From assembly GCA_938001965.1 (NCBI GenBank), contig CALLBC010000033.1, positions 1 through 57,691 of the forward strand: a stretch of 57,691 nt of DNA, read 5' to 3'. The stretch comes from an uncultured Bdellovibrionales bacterium. Lineage in GTDB: Bacteria; Bdellovibrionota; Bdellovibrionia; Bdellovibrionales; UBA1609. Shown one piece after another: positions 29,987 to 41,114 of the stretch (the stretch's first letter is position 1; every line of letters begins with the position of its first letter). The translations under genes and the position numbers were made by a program. The notes under the pieces are model-generated. The model was not told where the DNA came from and ran no database searches. It was given only the letters and a program-made list of their open reading frames with translations.

Positions 29987-31606
29987 ATGCGAATCTTAAA
30001 ATACTTATTACTATCTATGATTTTTATTTTTACAAATAATCTTCTGGCAGATCAAAGCCCTCAAGATATTCTTAATAAAATGAGTCTCAATGAAAAAATT
30101 AATCAATTATTTATCTTTAATGTACATAAACCTGTTGTTGATAAAAGCTTCCGCACAGCTTTAAAGTCACACCATCCTGGGTCTTATATTTTATTTGGAA
30201 AAGATATTTTGTCAGCGAGGTCACTTTATAACCTAACTCATAAACTGCAAAGGCAATATAAAAAATTAAACTTATTGCCCGCTTTAATTATGATTGATCA
30301 AGAAGGGGGACATGTTACTCGTATAAATACACGTCCAAATTTACCAAGCCCTTTATCAGTTAGTACCGCTGGCTCGCCATCTCTCAGTTACAAAGTGGGG
30401 CTAGAGACATCTAATATACTTAAAGTATTAGGCGTTAATGTTAACCTTGCTCCTGTTGTAGACTTATCTGACCCATTTAAATATAACTTTATTGGCAACA
30501 GGTCTTTTGGTGATAATCCTCAAAAAGTTACACAATATGCTAGTACCCAAGCCATGGCATTAGAAGAAAATTCTATTATGCCAACCTTTAAACACTTCCC
30601 AGGTCACGGTGGGCTTGTTCAGGATAGCCATAAAGATTTACCAAAAAAATTATCCACACTGGATGATCTTAGAAAACACGAGCTTTTACCTTATAAAACT
30701 CTTATTAAGCAACATCCTGATGCGGCTATTTTAGTTGGGCATATTGCTTTCCCTAAGATTGATAAATCTGGTGTTCCTGCAACATTTTCTAAAGTTTTAC
30801 TTACTGATCTTTTGAAAAAAGAAATGGGCTTTAAGGGGTTAGTGATTACTGATGACTTACAAATGCATGCCTTAAAAAACTTTGGAAACTTAAATGAAAG
30901 AGCTAAACTTGCGTTTAATGCTGGTGCTGATTTATTAATGGTTACTGGCAGCTATAAAACACAATCTCGATTACTAAGAAACTTTAAAAAATTAGTTAAT
31001 AACAAATCAATTCCAATGAAACGCGTAGATGAGACTGTGTTAAAAGTAATTAGTGCAAAGTTAAAAATTAAAAAGAATTTTTACAATGGCTCAATCAGTT
31101 ATGCACAGGCAGTTCCAAAAATTAAGGCTAGTGTTGCTCGCTTAAAAACGAATAGTGACCAAATTATTAAAAATAATCTACAACATTCTATGTCCAACAT
31201 AATACCCATTCTCAGCGACGAGCTTTCTAGCGTTAACCAAATCAAAGTTTTCTCTGCTCACGGTAGTTTTTACAAACAAGTAAAAAAATATTTTCCTAAA
31301 AAGAAATTTAATCTTCACTATTTAAAAAAATCTAATAATAAAAATTTAAAGTCTCGCCGCCTCGCGAGCAATAGAGATTTAAATCTCTTCTATGTCACAG
31401 GCATGGGGACGCTAAGAATGCTTAATAAACTTCCGAAAAGTGTTAAGAATAAAACTATTGTTATTAACTCTACCCACCCGGGGGCAATTAAAAACAGCGA
31501 TGCATATAAAAATGTTGTGAATGTTAATACACCCTATGTGTACTCTGGAAAGCTTTTTTCTAAAATCTTAATTGATGAGAAGCGAAACACTCGCTCCTCA
31601 AAGTAA
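29987..31606 (+). CDS. Glycoside hydrolase family 3 beta-N-acetylhexosaminidase (NagZ-like), exported
   Basis: Signal peptide (MRILKYLLLSMIFIFTNNLLADQ); KHFPGHGGLVQDSHKDLP and ITDDLQMHAL; about 190 aa C-terminal region beyond the catalytic domain. Confidence 0.88.
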   Translation: MRILKYLLLSMIFIFTNNLLADQSPQDILNKMSLNEKINQLFIFNVHKPVVDKSFRTALKSHHPGSYILFGKDILSARSLYNLTHKLQRQYKKLNLLPALIMIDQEGGHVTRINTRPNLPSPLSVSTAGSPSLSYKVGLETSNILKVLGVNVNLAPVVDLSDPFKYNFIGNRSFGDNPQKVTQYASTQAMALEENSIMPTFKHFPGHGGLVQDSHKDLPKKLSTLDDLRKHELLPYKTLIKQHPDAAILVGHIAFPKIDKSGVPATFSKVLLTDLLKKEMGFKGLVITDDLQMHALKNFGNLNERAKLAFNAGADLLMVTGSYKTQSRLLRNFKKLVNNKSIPMKRVDETVLKVISAKLKIKKNFYNGSISYAQAVPKIKASVARLKTNSDQIIKNNLQHSMSNIIPILSDELSSVNQIKVFSAHGSFYKQVKKYFPKKKFNLHYLKKSNNKNLKSRRLASNRDLNLFYVTGMGTLRMLNKLPKSVKNKTIVINSTHPGAIKNSDAYKNVVNVNTPYVYSGKLFSKILIDEKRNTRSSK

Positions 31607-31610
31607 AGAT

Positions 31611-32003
31611 TTATACGTCTAGCCTCATTTGTGCTTTTTTAATTTTATTTATGTACTTATCAGTTTCTTCAATTGATAAGTTTCCGTCACTTAGAACTTT
31701 TTCTGAATTTTCTAAAGCTTTCTTAGCTCTTATTTTATCTACTAAATCTGAACGCTCTGCTGTTTCTGCTAATACTTTAATAACATTACCCGCTATTTCA
31801 CAGTACCCCCAGCTGATTGCATACTTTTCAAATGTAGAGCTTCCTTTTTCTTTAAATTTTAAAACTCCAATTCCAAGCGTTGTAATCAAAGGGGCATGTC
31901 CTGCTAAAACTGTAAGCTGACCTTTGTAACCAGGTATTAAAACCTCTTCTACTTCCTGATCAACAATCAGCTTTTTTTGTGGCGTAACAATGGATAATAA
32001 CAT
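31611..32003 (-). CDS. atpC: ATP synthase epsilon subunit
   Basis: LSIVTPQKKLIVDQEVEEVLIPGYKGQLTVLAGHAPLITTLGIG. Confidence 0.94.
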   Translation of the reverse strand: MLLSIVTPQKKLIVDQEVEEVLIPGYKGQLTVLAGHAPLITTLGIGVLKFKEKGSSTFEKYAISWGYCEIAGNVIKVLAETAERSDLVDKIRAKKALENSEKVLSDGNLSIEETDKYINKIKKAQMRLDV

Positions 32004-32015
32004 TTTTACTTTGTC

Positions 32016-33419
<1,404 letters not shown>

Positions 33420-33441
33420 TTACTCCTCACGTAAAATCTAA

Positions 33442-34323
33442 TTAGCCTTTTAAAGCCTCAGCACCACTACAAATTTCTGTTAACTCCGTAGTAATAGCTG
33501 CTTGTCTAAGTTTATTATATGTTAATGTTAAATTACTGATCATATCTTTTGCGTTATTAGTGGCGCTATCCATAGCCGTCATTCTAGCTGCATGTTCTGC
33601 TGCAATACTCTCAGATAAAATTCTATATACCTGTACCGTAAAGTGTTTTTTAAGTAGCACTTCAATAATATCTTCTGGCTTAGGTTCAAATATTAGGTCT
33701 TCAGAAAATTTATTTCCATCATCAGATTTAAAAACTGAGTTTTGTAAATCTACTGGTAAAATTGTTTCCGAAGTTCTTTCTTGGACTAATACAGACTGGA
33801 ATTCATTGTAAATAAAACGAATCTCATCATAATCACCGGCTAAAAAGCCTTTAATAATTTTATCAGCAACCTCGGCCGCCATATCGTAAGAAATATCTTT
33901 CGCCATATTTAAAATATGATCCACGCTTTTAATTTCTCTGCGATTAAAATGATCAAGAGCTCTTCTGCCAATTACAAAAAGGTCTAACTTATCAAGCTGA
34001 CTAACATTTTCTTTGTAATAGTTTTCTGCGTATTTATTAATATTACTATTAAAGCCCGCACATAAACCCCTATCACTAGTTACTACAACTAATAACACAT
34101 TTCTTGGGTTAGTTTTTTGCTCTAAAAGTGGATGTTCAATACGGTTAGTTTTTGCTACATCTGCAATTACGCCTAAAAGACCCATAGCATAAGGCCTTAA
34201 GTTCGTAATATTATTTTGGGCACGATTAAGTTTTGCAGCAGAAACCATTTTCATGGCTTTTGTTATCTGCTGAGTATTCTTAACACTCCCAATTCTGAGT
34301 TTAATATCTTTTAAACTTGCCAC
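33442..34323 (-). CDS. atpG: ATP synthase gamma subunit
   Basis: LKDIKLRIGSVKNTQQITKAMKMVSAAKLNRAQ, TSDRGLCAGFNSNI. Confidence 0.97.
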   Translation of the reverse strand: MASLKDIKLRIGSVKNTQQITKAMKMVSAAKLNRAQNNITNLRPYAMGLLGVIADVAKTNRIEHPLLEQKTNPRNVLLVVVTSDRGLCAGFNSNINKYAENYYKENVSQLDKLDLFVIGRRALDHFNRREIKSVDHILNMAKDISYDMAAEVADKIIKGFLAGDYDEIRFIYNEFQSVLVQERTSETILPVDLQNSVFKSDDGNKFSEDLIFEPKPEDIIEVLLKKHFTVQVYRILSESIAAEHAARMTAMDSATNNAKDMISNLTLTYNKLRQAAITTELTEICSGAEALKG

Positions 34324-34337
34324 TAATTACCCTTTAC

Positions 34338-35849
34338 CTATTTAAATACAGCTTTAAATTCTTCTAAAGCACCTTTAAGGTCAGATTTAATATCGTCAGT
34401 CATCTTCTTTTCAGCTTTAACTTTATCTAAAATTCCTGAGTATTTATTTTTGATAAACTCAATTAACTGAGATTCGAATTCTTTTGCTCGTGAAACTTCA
34501 AAATCATCTAAATAGCCATTTGTAGCTGCATAAATAATTAAAATTTGTTCTTCAACATGAAGTGGAGCATATTGATCTTGTTTTAGAATTTCAACCAGGC
34601 GCTTACCTCTTTCAAGCTGTGCCTGCGTCGCTTTATCTAAGTCAGATGCAAAGGCTGAGAACGCCTCTAGCTCACGGAATGTTGCAAGATCAAGTTTTAA
34701 TGTACCCGCCACCTGTTTCATCGCTTTAATTTGAGCAGCACCACCAACACGTGACACTGACTTACCAACTGAGATTGCTGGTCTAATACCTTTATAAAAT
34801 AGTTCAGACTCCAAAAAGATTTGACCATCTGTAATGGAAATTACGTTTGTAGGAATATAAGCAGAAATATCACCTGCTTGTGTTTCAATGATAGGAAGTG
34901 CTGTTAATGAACCACCGCCCATTTCATCACTCACTTTTGCTGCACGCTCAAGTAGTCTTGAATGTAAATAAAATACATCACCTGGGTATGCTTCACGGCC
35001 TGGAGGTCTTCTTAATAGTAGTGATAATTCACGATAAGCTTGTGCTTGTTTTGTTAAATCATCATAAATAATTAAGGCATGTCCGCCATTATCTCTGAAA
35101 TGCTCAGCCATAGCACAACCTGAAAATGGTGCTAAAAACTGTAATGGAGCTGGAGATGATGCTGGAGCTGCAACAATAGTTGTATAATCTAATGCGCCGG
35201 CTTTATTTAACTTCTCAACAACCTGTGCAATTGTTGATGCCTTTTGCCCTATTGCTACGTAAAAGCACTGAACATTCTGACCTTTTTGATTGATAATAGT
35301 ATCAATTGCAATTGCTGTTTTTCCAGTTTGTCTATCGCCAATAATTAACTCACGCTGACCACGCCCAATTGGGATCATAGCATCAATGGATTTAATTCCT
35401 GTAGCCAGTGACTCTTCAACTGGCTGTCTTGCAATAATTCCAGGGGCTTTTAATTCAACTACACGCGATTTATCTGTTTTAATAGGGCCCTTGCCATCAA
35501 TTGGGTTACCTAAAACATCTACAACACGTCCAAGTAAGGCTTCTCCAACTGGAACTTGAACAATCTTTTTTGTTCTTTTAACTACGTCGCCTTCTTTAAT
35601 TGCTCTATCTTGTCCTAAGATAACGGCACCAACACTATCTTCTTCTAAGTTTAGTACCATTCCAAAAACATCACCTGGAAATTCAACTAGCTCACCAGCC
35701 ATAACATTTTCTAGACCATAAATTTTTGCAACACCATCACCAACTGATAACACGTTCCCAACTTCACTAACTTCAATCTTTTTATTAAAGTTTTTTATTT
35801 GATCTTTTAGCACTCGGCTAATTTCATCTGCGCGTATTGATAATTCCAT
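34338..35849 (-). CDS. atpA: ATP synthase alpha subunit
   Basis: [62 protein letters not shown]. Confidence 0.98.
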   Translation of the reverse strand: MELSIRADEISRVLKDQIKNFNKKIEVSEVGNVLSVGDGVAKIYGLENVMAGELVEFPGDVFGMVLNLEEDSVGAVILGQDRAIKEGDVVKRTKKIVQVPVGEALLGRVVDVLGNPIDGKGPIKTDKSRVVELKAPGIIARQPVEESLATGIKSIDAMIPIGRGQRELIIGDRQTGKTAIAIDTIINQKGQNVQCFYVAIGQKASTIAQVVEKLNKAGALDYTTIVAAPASSPAPLQFLAPFSGCAMAEHFRDNGGHALIIYDDLTKQAQAYRELSLLLRRPPGREAYPGDVFYLHSRLLERAAKVSDEMGGGSLTALPIIETQAGDISAYIPTNVISITDGQIFLESELFYKGIRPAISVGKSVSRVGGAAQIKAMKQVAGTLKLDLATFRELEAFSAFASDLDKATQAQLERGKRLVEILKQDQYAPLHVEEQILIIYAATNGYLDDFEVSRAKEFESQLIEFIKNKYSGILDKVKAEKKMTDDIKSDLKGALEEFKAVFK

Positions 35850-36395
35850 TTAATGAACTCTCCTTTTGAGGTCTTCATTGAGGCGATTTAAATGCATTGA
35901 AAGTGTATCATCGAAAGTATAACCCTCAACTCTTGCAATCAAACCACCAATTAATTTACTGTCTTCTTTATATGTTAAAATTACTCTTTTATTTGTCTTC
36001 TTAGATACTAGATCTGATATTTGCTCGCGCTCAGAAGGACTTAACAGGTGTGAAGAGATTACTTCACCTCTTGTTACACCATTATCTTCATCAATAAAAA
36101 TTTGGAAACATTCAACAATCTCACTCAAGATTGATGTTCTACCTTTCTCCGCTAAAACCATTAAAAAGTTCTTAATTTCTTCTGAAAAATCAAACTTATT
36201 GGCAATAGTAGAAACAGCCTTACTTTTATCTTGAGCTGTAAGCCTTGGATCTTGGAAAAAGCTAGCAACCTCTTTATCTGAAAAAGACTCTTTAAGAACC
36301 TTTAGCTCTTTATAAATTAAGTCTGTCTTGTTGCTTGATTTTCCTGTTTTAAAAATTGCTTGCGCATAGCTTTTTGCTAAAGTTGAGTTCTTCAT
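35850..36395 (-). CDS. atpH: ATP synthase delta subunit
   Basis: LAKSYAQAIFK, C-terminal DSKLIGGLIARVEGYTFDDTLSMHLNRL. Confidence 0.94.
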   Translation of the reverse strand: MKNSTLAKSYAQAIFKTGKSSNKTDLIYKELKVLKESFSDKEVASFFQDPRLTAQDKSKAVSTIANKFDFSEEIKNFLMVLAEKGRTSILSEIVECFQIFIDEDNGVTRGEVISSHLLSPSEREQISDLVSKKTNKRVILTYKEDSKLIGGLIARVEGYTFDDTLSMHLNRLNEDLKRRVH

Positions 36396-36952
36396 TGCTT
36401 AACCACCTGAATATTTTTCATAAACTCTTCTTTTAATCTCTGAAGCTCTGGTTGGCTAATCTCGTCAGATATATCTACCCTTGCTTTTTCAAATGATTTT
36501 TTAAGTAAATTTAGTTTTAAATCACTAATTACTTTGCCCAGTTGATTTTGCACCTTGCCTTCAGCATCAGAAATGATTCTATCTGATGCCGCTTGAGTTT
36601 CTGCTAAAAACTTTGTTGTGTTTTCTTTAGCTTGAACCTCTGAATCTTGTATTGATTTTTCTGCATTTAACTTTAAGCTCTGAAGTCTTTCTTTGATTTC
36701 GTTTCTTTTAGCGATTGCATTTTCTTTGATTTCTTGAGCTTTTTTGTACTCTTCATCAAACTTATCCACCCTACCGGCAAATAACTCTCTTACCTTATCT
36801 TTTAAGAAATAAATTAGTAAGCCGATAGCAAGTACTACGTTTACAACTTGTGCTTTAATTACATCCCAAGGAATTTCGTGTGGGCCTGCACCGCCGGCAC
36901 CATATGTTAACTCGCTTAATAAAACAAAAACAACAATTACTAAAAATCTCAT
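36392..36952 (-). CDS. atpF: ATP synthase b subunit (with signal-like N-terminus)
   Basis: Two N-terminal hydrophobic segments then long charged helix; in atp operon between delta and a second b-type gene. Confidence 0.9.
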   Translation of the reverse strand: MRFLVIVVFVLLSELTYGAGGAGPHEIPWDVIKAQVVNVVLAIGLLIYFLKDKVRELFAGRVDKFDEEYKKAQEIKENAIAKRNEIKERLQSLKLNAEKSIQDSEVQAKENTTKFLAETQAASDRIISDAEGKVQNQLGKVISDLKLNLLKKSFEKARVDISDEISQPELQRLKEEFMKNIQVVKQ

Positions 36953-36954
36953 CC

Positions 36955-37398
36955 TTAGCTTGCTCCTTTGCCAACAACGCTGTTTTTTATTAGCTCCGCG
37001 ATTGGTGCAATTTCTTGCTCAAGCTCAGAATACATTTTACTTTTTGTTTCTTCTAATTTTAACTCAGAGCTTTTTCTATACTCTTCAGCCTTTAGGTTAG
37101 CAGCTTTTAAAATTTTAGTTTGTTCATCTACAGCTAACTTTTTTTCTGTATCAAAAATCTTTTTAATTTTTATATTTAGTGCCTTAGCATTTTCTTCATA
37201 TTCTGTTTCTAGTTCTTCAGTTTCTTGAGTTAGTTTTGTGGCATCATCTTCACTACCAACAGTTCTGTTATATCTTTCCATATAAGCTTTGAAATATGGC
37301 ATAAACACCATACGAGTAAGAATTAAATAGGCAACAACAAATACAACAAACTGAATTCCAATAGTGCCATTAATACCTAGAGACTTTAACAATTCCAT
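36955..37398 (-). CDS. ATP synthase b-prime type subunit
   Basis: Single TM segment plus long charged coiled-coil; first gene of the atp operon. Confidence 0.85.
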   Translation of the reverse strand: MELLKSLGINGTIGIQFVVFVVAYLILTRMVFMPYFKAYMERYNRTVGSEDDATKLTQETEELETEYEENAKALNIKIKKIFDTEKKLAVDEQTKILKAANLKAEEYRKSSELKLEETKSKMYSELEQEIAPIAELIKNSVVGKGAS

Positions 37399-37522
37399 AG
37401 TTTTCCCAGTTAGATTTTGGATTATGGTTAACCTGGTGGATATTTTTGGTCAAGCTCAAATAAAGGTATTTATTGAGAATTTAGAGTTGCTGCACATTGT
37501 GCATGTCACCTGATGTCAGAAG

Positions 37523-37909
37523 CTAATAAGAAGGGTTAAGCTCATCATTCATCATGGTGTTTTTTGCCTCTTTCATATACGAGGCTCCCTGGAAAACAAC
37601 ACCCTCTGAGATTTTTAAACTTGGAGTTGTTACAGAGCCTTTAAAAACTGCTGGAGGCCTCATAATTACTTGTTTTTTGGCAATTATGTTCCCCTCCAAG
37701 TATCCTGATAGAATAATGCTGTTGGCTTCTATATCGGCCTGAACTCGTGCTTCCGGAGATATAATAAGAGTGTCCTTGGTAAAGATCTCGCCTTTAAACT
37801 CCCCGGCCATTCTGACACAACCCTCAAAACTTAAGTTGCCCTCAAATTTAGTCCCCGCATTTAATAAACCTGTTACAGCAGTATTTTCTAGTATTTCTAT
37901 TTGTTCCAA
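37523..37909 (-). CDS. Bactofilin
   Basis: TKFEGNLSFEGCVRMAGEFKGEIFTKDTLIISPEARVQADIEANSIILSGYLEGNIIAKKQVIMRPPAVFKGSVTTPSLKISEGVVFQG is a canonical bactofilin beta-helix. Confidence 0.95.
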   Translation of the reverse strand: MEQIEILENTAVTGLLNAGTKFEGNLSFEGCVRMAGEFKGEIFTKDTLIISPEARVQADIEANSIILSGYLEGNIIAKKQVIMRPPAVFKGSVTTPSLKISEGVVFQGASYMKEAKNTMMNDELNPSY

Positions 37910-38880
37910 GATTGCCTCAAATTATCAACAAAGCTGTTTAGTTCATCATCAGAATAAAACTGTATTTGAAGCTTTGATTTACCATTTTCATAGTCTAATT
38001 TTACTTTCGTACCCAATATTTTTTGAATTTCACTTTTTAGATTTTGTGTCTGCATATTAAGGACTTTGTTTGTATTTTTATTTATTATTTCAGCGCCTTG
38101 CAGCTTTTTAATTAGTTTGTCTGTTTGCTTTACATTGAGCTTAGACTTGACCACTTTCCTGGCAATTTTAAACTGAAGCCTTAAATCTTTTACTGCAAGA
38201 ATTAGTTTTGCCTGGCCCATTGATATTTCACCAGACACAACCATTTCTTTAACTTCAGGTGCTAAATTTAGTAACCTCAAAAGGTTTGCTATTGTGGCTC
38301 GATCTTTTCCAACTTTTTGACCTAACTCACTTTGATTTAAATCAAACTTCTCCATTAGGTGCTGATAAGCTAGCGCTTCTTCTATTGGGTTTAAGTCTTC
38401 ACGTTGAATGTTTTCAATTAATGCAAACTCCATTGCTTTTTGATTATCAATTTTTTTAACTATTACTGGCACCTTATGTAAACCAGCAATCTGCGAAGCT
38501 CTCCATCTTCTTTCACCAGCAATAATTTCAAATGTTCCAGAGGCTCCAGGCTTAACAGTGATTGGCTGTATAATTCCCTGCTCTTTAATGGATTGTGCTA
38601 AAGATTCAAGTGCTTCTCTCTCGAATTTTTTTCTAGGTTGATCTTTATTGGTCGTTATTTTTTCAATATCTATACTAAGTATTCTTTCTTCAATCCCTAT
38701 TGTTCTAACTACTTTGCTTGGCTCAATTTTCTTTGTATTGTTCAAAGTATTCTTTGTATTATTAGTTACTTGTGTTTTTGCTGGCTTTGCCTCAGTCGCC
38801 TCATTACTGGCTCCTAATAAGCTTCCCAAGCCTCTTCCCAATGCACTTTTTTTATTTTTATTTTGCGATGTTGTGGTCAT
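37897..38880 (-). CDS. parB: Chromosome partitioning protein ParB
   Basis: LGRGLGSLLG N-terminal motif, PRKKFEREALESLAQSIKEQGIIQPITVKP, GERRWRAS, IENIQREDLNPIEEALAY. Confidence 0.97.
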   Translation of the reverse strand: MTTTSQNKNKKSALGRGLGSLLGASNEATEAKPAKTQVTNNTKNTLNNTKKIEPSKVVRTIGIEERILSIDIEKITTNKDQPRKKFEREALESLAQSIKEQGIIQPITVKPGASGTFEIIAGERRWRASQIAGLHKVPVIVKKIDNQKAMEFALIENIQREDLNPIEEALAYQHLMEKFDLNQSELGQKVGKDRATIANLLRLLNLAPEVKEMVVSGEISMGQAKLILAVKDLRLQFKIARKVVKSKLNVKQTDKLIKKLQGAEIINKNTNKVLNMQTQNLKSEIQKILGTKVKLDYENGKSKLQIQFYSDDELNSFVDNLRQSWNK

Positions 38881-38891
38881 ACCTTAATTCC

Positions 38892-39725
38892 TTAAATTCT
38901 GGCTTCGTGTTCATTAGTTGTTGCTGGCTGCGGTCTGCTTGTCTCTATTTGCCTTTGATTCATCACTCTCTCATCCAGCTCTGTGGCCAGTTCAAGGTAC
39001 CTTTTTGCTCCTATTGATTTTATATCGTAATGAAGTATAGAGCACCCATGGCTTGGAGCCTCACTCAACCTAACATTCCTTGGAATAATGGCCTTGAATA
39101 CCTTGTCTGCAAAGTGTGATTGAATTTCAGAAACAACCTGATGACTCAAATTATTTCTCTTATCAAACATTGTAAGGACTATGCCCTCAATTTTAAGATT
39201 GGGGTTAAGATTCTTTTTAATAATTCCAGCTGTATTTAAAAGCTGACTTAACCCCTCTAAAGCGTAATATTCACACTGTAGAGGAACTAAGAATGATTGG
39301 GCTGAACACAGTGCGTTAACTGTGAGCAAGCCTAGTGAGGGGGGGCAATCAATTATTACATAATCAAATTTATCAGAAACCGCTTCTATAGCGTCTCTTA
39401 GGCGATACTCGCGGTTGGGCATGTCCACTAATTCAATTTCTGCACCCACTAAATCTGGAGTTGCACAAACGATTTTTAAGTTTTCGTGCTGAGTATTCTG
39501 AATAGTCTCCTCAATAGTCTTTTCACCAATTAATACATGGTAAACATTGCTATCTTGAGTTTCATACCTTTTAATTCCGATTCCACTAGAGGCGTTTCCT
39601 TGCGGATCCATATCTATAATAAGGGTTTTTCGACCTAATTCTGATAAGGCGGCTGCCAAGTTTACTGATGTGGTTGTCTTACCTACACCACCCTTCTGGT
39701 TAGCTATGCAAATTGTTTTGATCAT
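38892..39725 (-). CDS. parA: Chromosome partitioning ATPase ParA/Soj
   Basis: IANQKGGVGKTTTSVNLAAAL, DMDPQGNASSG, DCPPSLGLLTVNAL. Confidence 0.97.
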   Translation of the reverse strand: MIKTICIANQKGGVGKTTTSVNLAAALSELGRKTLIIDMDPQGNASSGIGIKRYETQDSNVYHVLIGEKTIEETIQNTQHENLKIVCATPDLVGAEIELVDMPNREYRLRDAIEAVSDKFDYVIIDCPPSLGLLTVNALCSAQSFLVPLQCEYYALEGLSQLLNTAGIIKKNLNPNLKIEGIVLTMFDKRNNLSHQVVSEIQSHFADKVFKAIIPRNVRLSEAPSHGCSILHYDIKSIGAKRYLELATELDERVMNQRQIETSRPQPATTNEHEARI

Positions 39726-39816
39726 TCAAGCTCCTCTGCCTATCTATGTTGCTCACTGACTATTCAGCGACTATTCTAGCCTTTAGTTGTTTAAGTTTTT
39801 AAACTTATTTACCGAT

Positions 39817-39832
39817 TGTTCCATGTGGAACA
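39817..39832. promoter_or_regulatory. parS site 1
   Basis: TGTTCCATGTGGAACA, one mismatch from palindrome TGTTCCACGTGGAACA, in the parA/lipoprotein divergent intergenic region. Confidence 0.88.
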
Positions 39833-39859
39833 TTTACTGTCTAGAGGTTTTAGTAAAAT

Positions 39860-40357
39860 ATGATAAAAAAAGCATTATTTTTTCTTATTTTGCCCATTTT
39901 TCTCACTTCTTGCTTTGATAAGCGCATAAAAAATCCAGAATCTGTTGATTTGATTTATCTCGATATAAAAGAGGATATAAAAAAGATCGAAAAAACTATT
40001 CACCTGAGAGAAACTGAGATTCAGACGGTGAGGGGGGAGATGCAGTCATTGCCTATTCGCTCCAAAGGGATAACTGTTAAACAGATGCGTATTGATGCTA
40101 TGAACAGTGATATTCAGCGCTTTAAGCAATTAAAGAAGTATATGAATATTAAGCTTAAAAAACGAAGAGAGATGGCTAAAATTAGATACGAATTGCGCTT
40201 TCAAGAGAAGCAAGAGTGGCCAGATAAAGAAGAGTTTAGAAAGTACTTAATTGTAAAGAATCACAGCCAAATGCCCGTTGAAGAAATAAACAAGTCTGAC
40301 AGTAGTCGATCACCAACTCATACAAGGGATGTTGGACGAATTCTACAGGGCCTCTAG
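39860..40357 (+). CDS. Small lipoprotein with coiled-coil, hypothetical
   Basis: Lipobox IFLTSC; helical charged body; intact ORF between two parS sites. Confidence 0.75.
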   Translation: MIKKALFFLILPIFLTSCFDKRIKNPESVDLIYLDIKEDIKKIEKTIHLRETEIQTVRGEMQSLPIRSKGITVKQMRIDAMNSDIQRFKQLKKYMNIKLKKRREMAKIRYELRFQEKQEWPDKEEFRKYLIVKNHSQMPVEEINKSDSSRSPTHTRDVGRILQGL

Positions 40358-40358
40358 A

Positions 40359-40374
40359 TGTTCCACGTAGAACA
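40359..40374. promoter_or_regulatory. parS site 2
   Basis: TGTTCCACGTAGAACA, one mismatch from palindrome TGTTCCACGTGGAACA; lies 1 nt after the lipoprotein stop codon. Confidence 0.88.
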
Positions 40375-40394
40375 ACCAGGCAATAGATCTAAGC

Positions 40395-41114
40395 CTAGAG
40401 TTTACGCTCAGTTTTAATAACAAATCTTTCGCCATGGCCCTTAGGTAACTTATACTCAAAAAGCATATCAGGTTTCCAGGTTGTCAGAAGCTGGGAGGGT
40501 AGTTCACCAATTTCATTCGGCCACAATGGGCCCTTAAGGTGATAGTAGGTTGAACCAGGGGTAAAGCTCTTATTTGAAAGTAATAGGCACTTCGTAAGCG
40601 AACCAAGCCCTCTACTCACAGCACAGCTAATTGATCTCGCTTTAATTTGTGAAATATCGGCGCAATGCGCTGCGACATTCTTTAAGGCTAATTTAGTAGC
40701 CATATATTTAATAAACTCAACTTTACGCTGATCACTATCAACAAGAATAAACTTTCTATCCTGATCAAGGATAGCCATAATCAAACCAGGAAAGCCATTA
40801 CCTGAACCTAGGTCATAAATAATCTCTGCCTTAGTGTCTTCTAAGATCTTTTGACCCGAAACAAAGCAGTCAAGAAAATGGACTATGTCCGCGTTATAAA
40901 TAGATTTTTTTGAAACAAGATTGATTTTAATATTAAATTTTACTAGATCCTCATGATAAACCTTGAATCTATTTAAGTGAGGCGAGTCGGGGATCAGCTC
41001 TTCCATTCTCCAGTAAACCTTAGGTTTACCATCTAAGCCTTTAGCTAGCATTTCTGCCTGGGCCTTTTCCTCTTCAGTTGCCTCTAGAAATATGTACCTT
41101 CCGCCTTTTGCCAA
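40395..41114 (-). CDS. rsmG: 16S rRNA (guanine527-N7)-methyltransferase RsmG
   Basis: [39 protein letters not shown]; downstream of mnmG. Confidence 0.92.
   Translation of the reverse strand: MAKGGRYIFLEATEEEKAQAEMLAKGLDGKPKVYWRMEELIPDSPHLNRFKVYHEDLVKFNIKINLVSKKSIYNADIVHFLDCFVSGQKILEDTKAEIIYDLGSGNGFPGLIMAILDQDRKFILVDSDQRKVEFIKYMATKLALKNVAAHCADISQIKARSISCAVSRGLGSLTKCLLLSNKSFTPGSTYYHLKGPLWPNEIGELPSQLLTTWKPDMLFEYKLPKGHGERFVIKTERKL

Noticed and set aside
30650-30658. Perfect DnaA box TTATCCACA inside the NagZ-like CDS
   Set aside because: Isolated and intragenic; consistent with chance in AT-rich coding sequence.
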